This document shows positions 54,239-62,182 of a DNA stretch of 64,000 nucleotides, in pieces (position 1 is the first letter of the stretch; every line of letters starts with the position of its first letter). The notes below the pieces were generated by a model that was not told the DNA's origin, searched no databases, and was given only the letters and a program-made list of their open reading frames with translations. The DNA comes from Desulfosarcina sp. BuS5 (GTDB lineage Bacteria > Desulfobacterota > Desulfobacteria > Desulfobacterales > BuS5): assembly GCF_028752835.1 (NCBI RefSeq), contig NZ_CP087952.1, positions 1-64,000 on the forward strand. The letters run 5' to 3'. A program made the translations under genes and the position numbers.

Positions 54239-55404
54239 AGTTGCTTTGGGTTGTCAAAAACTTCCCCCCCAGCATGGGAGGTGTACAGCAGTATTCTTTT
54301 CATTATGTTCAGAATATGCTGCCGGGTTCCTGCGTAGTTTTGACCCGAAAGCAGGGGGATGAAAAAGAGACAGATAAGATTGATGATAAATTGGGCCTGA
54401 AGCAGCAAAAAGTTTACAGGGTAACGGAAATTCCGGAAGATTTGAATGTTTTTTCCATTGTAAAACACCCATTACTTTTTTTCTCTTTTTGTACAACTCT
54501 GTTTAAGATTATCAAAAAAGAACACATCTCCCATGTGATTTTTGCCCATTCATCCTTTTTTTATTTTTTTTCTCTCTTGCCGTTAAAGTTGGTACTTCAT
54601 TTGCCTTTTATCTGTATTTTTCATGGTGAAGATATCCCGGTAATTAATCTGAAATCAAATGGTTTGTTTCGCTGGTTGATAAACCGTCTGGATGCTTATG
54701 CTTGCAATTCTCTTTTTACTCATAATCGTTTGCAGGAATTTTTGGGGAAAAAGATACCGGAATTTATCGCCTATCCTGGAGTTGAAGAAAAGTTTTTCCA
54801 GCACATGGATAAAAATGAGTGCAAGAAACAGTTTGGGGTCAGTGACAGAAAAGTTATGTATACCGTAGGCCGGCTTGATAAACGAAAAGGGCATGATCTT
54901 GTTATTCGGGCAATGCCGGAAATCATCAAAAAAATTCCTGATGTCATTTATTTAATTGGTGGTACAGGGCCATATTTGCCACAATTAAAATCGTTGGTTG
55001 AGGAGCATCATCTGCAGGATTATGTGAAGTTCTGTGGCTTTATAGCGGATAAGGATATCTGTGCTTTTCATCATTGTGGAGATGTTTTTGTCATGCCTAA
55101 CCGGATTTTAGACGATGGCGATACAGAAGGCTTTGGTATTGTATTTTTAGAGGCATCTGCTTCAAGCAGACCTGCTATCGGCGGTAGTGCTGGAGGAGCG
55201 ATAGAGGCTATTGAAGATGGTGTGACTGGTTATAATGTAAATCCTTATAAAACTGAAGAATTGGTTGAAAAAATTATATATTTATTAACTAATACTGATA
55301 AGGCAAAAGCTATGGGTAAAGATGGAAAAAAAAGGGTATGGGAAAATTTTCGATGGAATATGCTTGCAGCTAAACTGGAAAATGAATTAACAAGGTATGT
55401 TTAA
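54235..55404 (+). CDS. Family 4 glycosyltransferase (GT-B)
   Basis: 389-residue GT-B enzyme. LLWVVKNFPPSMGGVQQYSF is at the N-terminus, FIFHGEDI-like ICIFHGEDIPVI near 130, VMYTVGRLDKRKGHDLVIRA near 205 and EGFGIVFLEASASSRPAIGG near 300 with the EX7E acidic pair. I chose TTG 54235 (GGGAG upstream, TTGA overlap with the previous stop). A longer in-frame opening from 54121 would overlap the preceding gene by 118 bp and lacks family similarity. Confidence 0.85.
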   Translation: MKLLWVVKNFPPSMGGVQQYSFHYVQNMLPGSCVVLTRKQGDEKETDKIDDKLGLKQQKVYRVTEIPEDLNVFSIVKHPLLFFSFCTTLFKIIKKEHISHVIFAHSSFFYFFSLLPLKLVLHLPFICIFHGEDIPVINLKSNGLFRWLINRLDAYACNSLFTHNRLQEFLGKKIPEFIAYPGVEEKFFQHMDKNECKKQFGVSDRKVMYTVGRLDKRKGHDLVIRAMPEIIKKIPDVIYLIGGTGPYLPQLKSLVEEHHLQDYVKFCGFIADKDICAFHHCGDVFVMPNRILDDGDTEGFGIVFLEASASSRPAIGGSAGGAIEAIEDGVTGYNVNPYKTEELVEKIIYLLTNTDKAKAMGKDGKKRVWENFRWNMLAAKLENELTRYV

Positions 55405-56510
55405 TGAACATTTCAGGAAAAGGATTAAGATACTGGCTGCCTTATTACTTATGGCAACAGTTGCTGTATAGAGAAAAACCTGACCCCGGTAAACCGATTC
55501 ACATCTTTCTTTGCGTAGTTGACCATTTTGAACCATTTAATGGCCATGTACCTTATTCTACAGCATTAAAACGTGTATTGGAATGGAAACGCAGCTATCC
55601 GAAATTTGCTGATAAACATTGTGATGCAGACGGCAAACCAATTCAGCATACATGGTTTTATCCACCTCATTTAGACCACAGTCTGCTGCCCCACATTGTT
55701 GAGCTGTGCCAGTGGGGTTATGGTGATATCGAGATGCACCTTCATCATAATCTAATGGATCCATTCCCGGATACATCGCAGACTTTAAGAGAAAAAATTT
55801 TAAAATGTATTGATGATTACGGGAAATATGGAATTTTCAGTCAGCCCGATGGCAAGCCGCGGTTTGGTTTTATCCATGGTGACTGGTCGCTTGATAATTC
55901 TGCAGGGGATGCAATATGCGGGGTAAATGATGAATTGACTATTTTACGTGAGTGTGGATGTTATGCAGATTTTACTTTTCCATCTCTTGGGCAATGTCAG
56001 CCTGCAATTGTTAACAAAATTTATTATGCACACGATGATCCTCGTAGGCCAAAATCATATAATTGGGGCATTCCTGTAAAGTGCGGGCAGAAGCCCCCAG
56101 CGAATGATTTAATGATAATACAGGGGATCATTGGTTTCCGTACTGATAAAAATAAAAAAATGAAACTCGCAATTGAATATTCTGATTTAGATTTTAATAA
56201 CCCTCCGACTGAGGAGAGAGTGGATTTTTGGGTGAAAAATTCAATTGCAATTAATGGTCAGCCCAATTGGAGGTTTATTAAGCTGCATACACACGCTGGA
56301 AGGAAAATTCGCTTTGATGCTAATTTTGGAGAATCCGCTGACAGAGCTTTTGGGTACTTGGAAAGAAAATATAATGATGGCAAAGATTATATTTTGCATT
56401 ACGTGACTTCCCGCGAAATGTATAACCTTGTTAAGGCTGTTGAATTGGGTCTGGAAAAAGCACCAAACAAAGTAAGGGACTTGGTCATCAAACCCTATTG
56501 TTATTTGTAG
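55404..56510 (+). CDS. Conserved protein of unknown function, possibly deacetylase-like
   Basis: 368-residue protein without a certain family. Several His/Asp clusters suggest a metal hydrolase: VVDHFEPFNGH near residue 38, HLDHSLLPHIVELCQWGYGD near 94, IEMHLHHNLMDPF near 114 and GFIHGDWSLDNSAGD near 155. FIKLHTHAGRK lies near 295. The layout recalls NodB-type deacetylases (early Asp, HxxxH, later His), but motifs are not standard. Its start shares one base with the stop of the previous glycosyltransferase and another glycosyltransferase follows, so it likely acts on the same polysaccharide. Confidence 0.7.
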   Translation: MNISGKGLRYWLPYYLWQQLLYREKPDPGKPIHIFLCVVDHFEPFNGHVPYSTALKRVLEWKRSYPKFADKHCDADGKPIQHTWFYPPHLDHSLLPHIVELCQWGYGDIEMHLHHNLMDPFPDTSQTLREKILKCIDDYGKYGIFSQPDGKPRFGFIHGDWSLDNSAGDAICGVNDELTILRECGCYADFTFPSLGQCQPAIVNKIYYAHDDPRRPKSYNWGIPVKCGQKPPANDLMIIQGIIGFRTDKNKKMKLAIEYSDLDFNNPPTEERVDFWVKNSIAINGQPNWRFIKLHTHAGRKIRFDANFGESADRAFGYLERKYNDGKDYILHYVTSREMYNLVKAVELGLEKAPNKVRDLVIKPYCYL

Positions 56511-56531
56511 TTTGGATTAAAAGGAGCAAAC

Positions 56532-57611
56532 ATGAAACTCGCCGTCATCTATACAGACAGGAGAGGCAAATATATTGCAGAGGGTTGTGCACAATTTTGC
56601 GAAGTAGTTGAGATTGATCTGTCGGGGGTTTCAATTAAATGGTGGCAAAAATACATTTCAGCGCTTGTCTCTTTTCATTTGAACAGAAAACTGTGGCAAA
56701 ACGAATTTTATAGAAATCCCCTTGCAGTTTTTTTCAGAAAAAAAAATGGTAATAATGCAATCAAAAAATTTAGTAAAAAAGTTGATGCTGTTTTGCAGTT
56801 TGGGCTAATGAATTCCTATGATTATTCTTTGTTCGGTGATCCGAAGATTTTTTTTTATCTCGATGGGGCATATGACCCCAATAATCCCTATTGGTATTGT
56901 CCAAGATTCGGACAATGGCTTTCCGGGATGCAAAAAAAGGCATATAAACAGGCCACGCGCATTTTTACTTTCAGCAAATGGGCAAAAAGACAACATATTG
57001 AGCAATGTGAAATCGAATCAGAAAAAATAATTGATGTAGGATGGGGACCTTGTTTGACTATAGAAAAGAAAGATAAAGGCTTTTTTAATAATCCTCCTCA
57101 TTTTGTATTTGTGGGTCGCAACTCTCCTATAAAGGGGCTGGATATTTTAATCTCTGCTTTTAAAATAGTACAGGAAAAATATCCTGACGTAATATTGAAT
57201 ATTGCTGGTATGAATAGTGAAGAATATTCAGGTGATTTGACTAAAGGTTTGCTTTTTCATGGATATTGTGAAGCTGACAAACTTAAAAAAATATTAGGCT
57301 CGTCTGATATTTTCATTTTACCTTCGAGATATGAGAGAGCGGGTCATGTAACCATTGAAGCTATGTCCTATGGTCTGGTTCCGATAGTAACTGAAACATG
57401 TGGTGCGCCTGAACCGGTTTTAGCCGGAAAATGTGGCATTATCGTGCCTCAGGAAGATATTGAATCTTTAGCAAATGCGATGATCTCTCTAATTGAAAAC
57501 CCTCTGCTTTTAAAACAACTTTCACATAATGCAACTGGTGAAGCGTTAAAAAATTGGATGTGGGACAAAGTGTGCGAAAAGATTGTTTCAGTAATTTCGA
57601 AAGCCAGTTAA
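56532..57611 (+). CDS. Family 4 glycosyltransferase (GT-B)
   Basis: 359-residue enzyme. The N-terminal half is divergent, with FFYLDGAYDPNNPYWYCPRF near 110 and ATRIFTFSKWAKRQHIEQC near 141. The C-terminal half is typical: FVFVGRNSPIKGLDILISAF near 195, HGYCEADKLKKILGSSDIFI near 240 and PSRYERAGHVTIEAMSYGLV near 261. Start has AAAAGGAGC upstream. Adds a sugar to the EPS precursor (inferred from context); donor unknown. Confidence 0.85.
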   Translation: MKLAVIYTDRRGKYIAEGCAQFCEVVEIDLSGVSIKWWQKYISALVSFHLNRKLWQNEFYRNPLAVFFRKKNGNNAIKKFSKKVDAVLQFGLMNSYDYSLFGDPKIFFYLDGAYDPNNPYWYCPRFGQWLSGMQKKAYKQATRIFTFSKWAKRQHIEQCEIESEKIIDVGWGPCLTIEKKDKGFFNNPPHFVFVGRNSPIKGLDILISAFKIVQEKYPDVILNIAGMNSEEYSGDLTKGLLFHGYCEADKLKKILGSSDIFILPSRYERAGHVTIEAMSYGLVPIVTETCGAPEPVLAGKCGIIVPQEDIESLANAMISLIENPLLLKQLSHNATGEALKNWMWDKVCEKIVSVISKAS

Positions 57612-57739
57612 TTTTTAATAACTGTCATGCTCTGTCGCGTACAACAAAATCTGAAAAGGAGATATCGTTTAACGCCATTTTATAAATTATTAGAATTCCT
57701 AAATTTAAAATTCTAAAAAATGAGGTCATATAAATAAAA

Positions 57740-58891
57740 TTGAAGATTATTTTTCTCAGCCATATGTTTCCGAATACTATTACACCATTCAGTGTGCCTT
57801 TTATGGTCGAAAGAGCAAAGGCATTGTCCCTGCTATTTAAGACGGATATTGTGGCGCCTGTATCATATGTTCCTTTATTAAAAAATAATATTCCCCCATT
57901 TGTTGAAAAATTTGATTACCTTAAGGTGCTGCACCCCCAATATTTTGGCTTACCTTCATTACTATGGCCATTAAGGTGGATAACATATTATATTATGTGT
58001 TTTCGATTTTGGAAAAATAAAAAGCCAGATTGTGACATTATGCATGTTGAATGGATTTATCCTGATGCTTATGCAGCCGCCAGGTATGCTAAAAAATATA
58101 GTATAAAGTTTGTTGGAGTAGTGCATGGTAATGAGGCTATTGAATATTACGGGAAAAAAAGTCATAAGAAAAAATATATTAACGCGTTTAAACTTCTTGA
58201 TAAAATAATAGTTGTAAGCAATGATTTAAAACATAAACTTGTTAATGAATACCATGTGGATAAAAATAAAATTTCAGTAATATTAAATGGAGTAGATTTA
58301 AATAAGTTTCCTGTAATAGATCAGAAAAAAGCAAGATTTAAACTCGGGTTGACCTCTGATAAAATAATTGGTGTTTGTGTCGCTCGTTTATCAGAGGAAA
58401 AGAATCTGGATATTTTGCTTAAATCAGTCTCATTGGTAGCAGATAGTAAATTAACGATATATATCGTTGGAGATGGGCCCTTAAAAAAGAGGCTTGAGGC
58501 ACTTGTTGTCAGCTTGGGATTGAAAGGTAGTGTTAAATTTGTTGGGCCTGTGCCTCATGATCAAATATATTGGTGGCTCAATGCGTCTGATTTTTTTTGT
58601 TTACCATCTCAAAGAGAAGGATGTCCAGTTGTCATTCATGAAGCCCTGGCATGTGGCGTGCCGGTTATATCGACAACTGTGGGAGCTATCCCTGATTTAA
58701 TAAAAGATGACAGGTTTGGGTTTTTATGTGAACCGGATAGCGTTTCAGAGTTTACTGCCATAATGAAAAAAGCAATGTCACAAAACTGGGGCAAAGAAAT
58801 GATATCAGCTTATGGCCGTCAGTTTACCTGGGATAAGGTGGCAAAGCAGACCGTTGATGTTTTTAGGTCGGTCTTGGAAGGCGATTCTTAA
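57740..58891 (+). CDS. Family 4 glycosyltransferase (GT-B)
   Basis: 383-residue enzyme. IIFLSHMFPNTITPFSVPFM is at the N-terminus and DIMHVEWIYPDAYAA near 100. IIGVCVARLSEEKNLDILLK is near 212, VKFVGPVPHDQIYWWLNASD near 266 and QREGCPVVIHEALACGVPVI near 293 carry the donor site. TTG start with GAGG upstream. The 128-bp gap before it holds no gene. It is the last enzyme of the second EPS block. Confidence 0.88.
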   Translation: MKIIFLSHMFPNTITPFSVPFMVERAKALSLLFKTDIVAPVSYVPLLKNNIPPFVEKFDYLKVLHPQYFGLPSLLWPLRWITYYIMCFRFWKNKKPDCDIMHVEWIYPDAYAAARYAKKYSIKFVGVVHGNEAIEYYGKKSHKKKYINAFKLLDKIIVVSNDLKHKLVNEYHVDKNKISVILNGVDLNKFPVIDQKKARFKLGLTSDKIIGVCVARLSEEKNLDILLKSVSLVADSKLTIYIVGDGPLKKRLEALVVSLGLKGSVKFVGPVPHDQIYWWLNASDFFCLPSQREGCPVVIHEALACGVPVISTTVGAIPDLIKDDRFGFLCEPDSVSEFTAIMKKAMSQNWGKEMISAYGRQFTWDKVAKQTVDVFRSVLEGDS

Positions 58892-59204
58892 TTTTAAATT
58901 TTGAATTGTGGCTGATAAATAAAAACTCGATATTCTCAAAGAGAAGACGTATTAATTTGCCATTGATATTATTTATTTGTACAAAAAATTACAGGGACCA
59001 AAAAAATACATAATAAGGTGCAGGTGGATGTTTTTCAACTTTCTTTTTATAAGAAAATGATGAATTTTGAATGATGAAGGCTGAATTAAGGAATTCTATA
59101 ATTTACAATTCAAAATTTAAAATTCATAATTGTTTTTTGTTGACAAACGTAATAATTCGGATTAAACTCCGTAAAAAATAGAAAAGAGAGGGAGTTTGCT
59201 CCGA
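58892..59204. other. 313-bp intergenic gap with AT-rich dispersed repeats
   Basis: No gene is seen. Between 59056 and 59140 the sequence is built from GAATTTTGAATGATGAA and TTCAAAATTTAAAATTCAT-type units, which form imperfect palindromes with each other. Similar units occur at about 11979-12020, 22985-23010, 23912-23945, 28212-28222, 37861-37885, 60514-60540, 61663-61680 and 62085-62170. Confidence 0.6.
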
Positions 59205-60515
59205 ATGTTCGAAGATGTTATTGTTGATCAAAATCCCCATTGGGATAATCTGTTTTTTGAACCCGGCATTCCGCGAAAGGCAATGGAAACGGTCAGGAAA
59301 TATATTGATGCACGGCAGGTCATATCTATTGTCGGGGTTCGACGCTGCGGCAAGAGTACATTGCTGCGGCAGACCATAAACTATCTTATCCGGGAAAAAG
59401 ATGTTTTGCCCTCAAATATCCTGTTTCTCAATCTTGAGAATCCATATTTTACTCCATATCGCGAAGATATCCGTAATCTTGAAAAAATATATGATGATTA
59501 TTTAAAAATTGTTGATCCTCATGGAACAATTTATTTTTTTCTTGATGAATTACAGTATTTTAGCGATTGGCAGGTATTTATTAAATCAAAATATGAAACT
59601 GAAAATATAAAATTTTTTATCACGGGTTCAAATTCACAATTACTTTCTTCAGAGCTGGTCACACTGCTTTCAGGGCGGACGCTTCCGCTGACGCTGTATC
59701 CTTTTGACTTTAATGAATACCTGCTGGCCAGAGGTGAACAGGCGGCATCACCAATACAGGCCATTCGCAATCGTAACAGATTGAGAAAATTATGTGATAA
59801 TTATTTATCTGAAGGTGGTTTTCCTGAAGTTGTACTGGCAGGAAAAAAACTTCTAAAAAAAGATATTTTATTCAATTATGCAAAAAATATTCTTTATCAG
59901 GATATTGTGCCTCGTTTTGAATTGAAAAAACCTTATGAGGTTGAAAAATTATTCTACTATCTTGTTTCAAATATCAGTAGTCTTTTTACTTTCAACAGCC
60001 TGACTAAAGTGGTTGGTTTATCTGACAAAACAGTCAAAGACTATGTGGGCTTTTTTAATGATGCTTTTTTACTTTATACGTTGGAGCGATATGATTTTTC
60101 GCTTAAAAAACAACTGCGTGCGTCAAAGAAAATTTACTGTATTGATAATGGGTTGACAGCTTCTGCAGCTTTTTCATTTTCTGCCAATATCGGTCGCTAC
60201 CTGGAGAATATGGTTTTTTGCTCCTTTCTGCAGGCTGAGCAAAAAGTTTACTACTATAAAACTAAAAATGGTCTGGAGGTTGATTTTTTCTGTCCCGATG
60301 CAATTGGTTCAGAAAAACTTTTACAGGTTTGTGCAGATATGCAGAATGAAAAAACCAGGCAAAGAGAGTGCCGGGCTTTGTTTAAAGCTTTTGAGGAGTT
60401 AGATCTTGAGGGCGGTATAATCGTTACCATGGACGAGGAAGATAAAATAGAAAAAAATGGAAAAATAATTAGAATCGTACCAGCCTGGAAGTATTTTCTT
60501 TACGGAGTAAAGTAA
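59205..60515 (+). CDS. AAA ATPase with DUF4143 domain
   Basis: 436-residue ATP-binding protein. Walker A SIVGVRRCGKSTLLRQTINY is at about 42-61 and Walker B TIYFFLDELQYFSDW near 108. ITGSNSQLLSSEL follows near 142. The C-terminal DUF4143-type part has ANIGRYLENMVFCSFLQAEQ near 328 and YYYKTKNGLEVDFFCPD near 350, which looks nuclease-like. ATG 59205 is well spaced from GAGAGGGAG; an upstream TTG 59196 is too close to it. Function unknown; such proteins are common, multi-copy and often near mobile elements. Confidence 0.85.
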   Translation: MFEDVIVDQNPHWDNLFFEPGIPRKAMETVRKYIDARQVISIVGVRRCGKSTLLRQTINYLIREKDVLPSNILFLNLENPYFTPYREDIRNLEKIYDDYLKIVDPHGTIYFFLDELQYFSDWQVFIKSKYETENIKFFITGSNSQLLSSELVTLLSGRTLPLTLYPFDFNEYLLARGEQAASPIQAIRNRNRLRKLCDNYLSEGGFPEVVLAGKKLLKKDILFNYAKNILYQDIVPRFELKKPYEVEKLFYYLVSNISSLFTFNSLTKVVGLSDKTVKDYVGFFNDAFLLYTLERYDFSLKKQLRASKKIYCIDNGLTASAAFSFSANIGRYLENMVFCSFLQAEQKVYYYKTKNGLEVDFFCPDAIGSEKLLQVCADMQNEKTRQRECRALFKAFEELDLEGGIIVTMDEEDKIEKNGKIIRIVPAWKYFLYGVK

Positions 60516-61031
60516 TTTTTAATTTTAAATTATGGAATATGCGTAGCAAACCAAAGGTTATTAAAGAGAAAACTTATCTTCAGCTCAATTTGATTTCACA
60601 TGGGAAGGTGGTTTGGCTGATTTTAAAAGCAGGTATTCTTCTGTCGAATTACAGCATCAATCAGTTGTTTTATGGGTTTTTTGCTTCCATCTTGCTAACA
60701 AAAAGGTGGCTCATGTCATTTGTTTTTTTGCGGGGTTGCGGGCATTTAGCCCGTCTTGGCTGCTTGATATATACATGAATAAGTTCGACCTGTGCGGTTA
60801 GCTTTTGGATAAAACTGTTCAACATCCTCTTTACCTCATTGACCTGTTGATTAAGTTCTTTAAAATCTCTCATTTCCACCCCTTTTCAATGCTAACGGCT
60901 AAACGCTAATGGCTAACCGGCTAATGACTACCCGCACAGCTCGAATAAGTTAATAAGTTTAAAGACAGTCTCTTTTGCGTCTTGCGGGGGAATTGTTACT
61001 GTTATCATGGAAGTTGTGAAAGGAGGTATAA
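60516..61031. other. 516-bp region with gene remnants
   Basis: No convincing intact gene. The piece from 60539 (MRSKPKVIKEKTY) and its AT-rich 5' flank resemble the start of the four-helix-bundle gene at 61687, so it may be a decayed paralogue. On the minus strand, ATG 60873 follows GGGGTGG and encodes MRDFKELNQQVNEVKRMLNS and more, about 68 residues, possibly coiled coil; coding status is uncertain. Short direct repeats of GCTAAC/GGCTAA occur near 60891-60930. Confidence 0.4.
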
Positions 61032-61337
61032 ATGCTTGCATTATCACCAAAGTTGGGCGAATTTTTAATTAAAGCAACCCAAAGTACTGATTTGGAAATT
61101 GCTTTGAAGCAAATCCTTAGTGAATATCTGGTGTTAAAACTTAAGGATTTGAATAATGAATTAGAAGGATTCGAGGCTAAATGGAATATGTCGTTTAATG
61201 AATTTACAGAAAAAAGCAGCAAAGGGGAAATAAACAAGGATATATTTTCTTATGATGTAGAAAGAGACTTCTGGGCATGGGAAAGGGCAGAAACACTGAA
61301 AGTGCATTATGAATCTATGAGATCGCAATGGATGTAA
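61032..61337 (+). CDS. Probable TumA-like antitoxin
   Basis: 101-residue acidic, helical protein with a perfect AAAGGAGG ribosome-binding site. It contains KQILSEYLVLKLKDLNNELE near 28 and VERDFWAWERAETLKVHYES near 76. It overlaps the next small gene by 10 bp. Together they look like the antitoxin-toxin pair of the TumA/TumE type, based on partner identity and gene size. The family assignment is moderate. Confidence 0.55.
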   Translation: MLALSPKLGEFLIKATQSTDLEIALKQILSEYLVLKLKDLNNELEGFEAKWNMSFNEFTEKSSKGEINKDIFSYDVERDFWAWERAETLKVHYESMRSQWM

Positions 61338-61657
61338 AAACTTTTCTAAAGGAACTTATTGCTGCTTTGGCTGATACTAATTTTGTCGAAGATATTGATC
61401 TTAAGTCAGAAGGAATTATTATAAATGGACGAGTAGTTTTGGCAGGTGAAATGTTTTTGAATGTTTACTATAATGAAATAACTGAGACGATAGCATTTGC
61501 TTTAATTAAAAATGAGAAAAGAATATGGGGTATTGATAAAGATAGTATAAGAGATTGGCATATTCATCCTTTGAATGATCCCGAACAGCATGAGTCAATT
61601 CAACCAGTAACAATATTTGATATTATTGGAAAACTAAAAAATATATTGAAAAATTAG
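61328..61657 (+). CDS. TumE-family (DUF6516-like) toxin
   Basis: 109-residue protein. It has INGRVVLAGEMFLNVYYNEI near 33 and the key block RIWGIDKDSIRDWHIHPLND near 65, followed by PEQHESIQPVTIFDII. The spaced W-x-H-x-HP...H pattern is typical of TumE/DUF6516 toxins. The start lies inside the preceding gene, the usual tight coupling. Target unknown. Confidence 0.6.
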   Translation: MDVKTFLKELIAALADTNFVEDIDLKSEGIIINGRVVLAGEMFLNVYYNEITETIAFALIKNEKRIWGIDKDSIRDWHIHPLNDPEQHESIQPVTIFDIIGKLKNILKN

Positions 61658-61686
61658 TCGTCTTTTTGAATTTTGAATTATGGGAA

Positions 61687-62032
61687 ATGAGAAGAAACCA
61701 AATATTATTAGAAAAAACCTATCAATTCGCGCTTGATGTAATAGGTTTGTATAAAGCGATGTTAGAACAAAACGAATACATAATATCGAAACAGATTGTT
61801 CGCTCGGGAACAAGTATAGGCGCCAATGTAGAAGAGCTATAGCAGCCCAAAGTCGCAAGGATTTATCTCAAAAATGTCCATAGCCTCCAAAGAAGCAAGA
61901 GAAACAAATTGCTGGTTACGTTTATTGCGGGACAGTAATCTTTGTAATGATCTGGATTTGTCCGTTTTGCTCATGAATTCTGAAAAAATCATCAAAATTC
62001 TCACCTCATATAGTCAAAACAACTCAAGATAA
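61687..62032 (+). pseudogene. Four-helix-bundle (S23-like) protein gene with two frameshifts
   Basis: Begins MRRNQILLEKTYQFALDVIG and SKQIVRSGTSIGANVEE, the classical start of the S23/IVS four-helix-bundle family. Near 61837 one base is missing, after which AIAAQSRKD continues in another frame. A second missing base near 61865 moves to SKMSIASKEARETNCWLRLL and on to a normal end. Two single-base losses therefore inactivate an otherwise full-length gene. Sequencing error is possible. Confidence 0.75.
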
Positions 62033-62182
62033 TACATAAGATGACAATTTAAATGCCTTCATTCAGCATTAAAAATTGATCTTATTTGCTTTTAATTCAA
62101 AATTAAAGGATTGATTCTATTTTTGATACCCTAATTCACCATTAAAAATTCAAAATTAAGAATTAAAAATTGGTCTTAGCTC

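Noticed and set aside
60539-60778. 79-codon gene after the DUF4143 ATPase
   Set aside because: Only its first residues resemble a known start (four-helix-bundle type); the rest has no protein-like pattern, so I treat it as a remnant.
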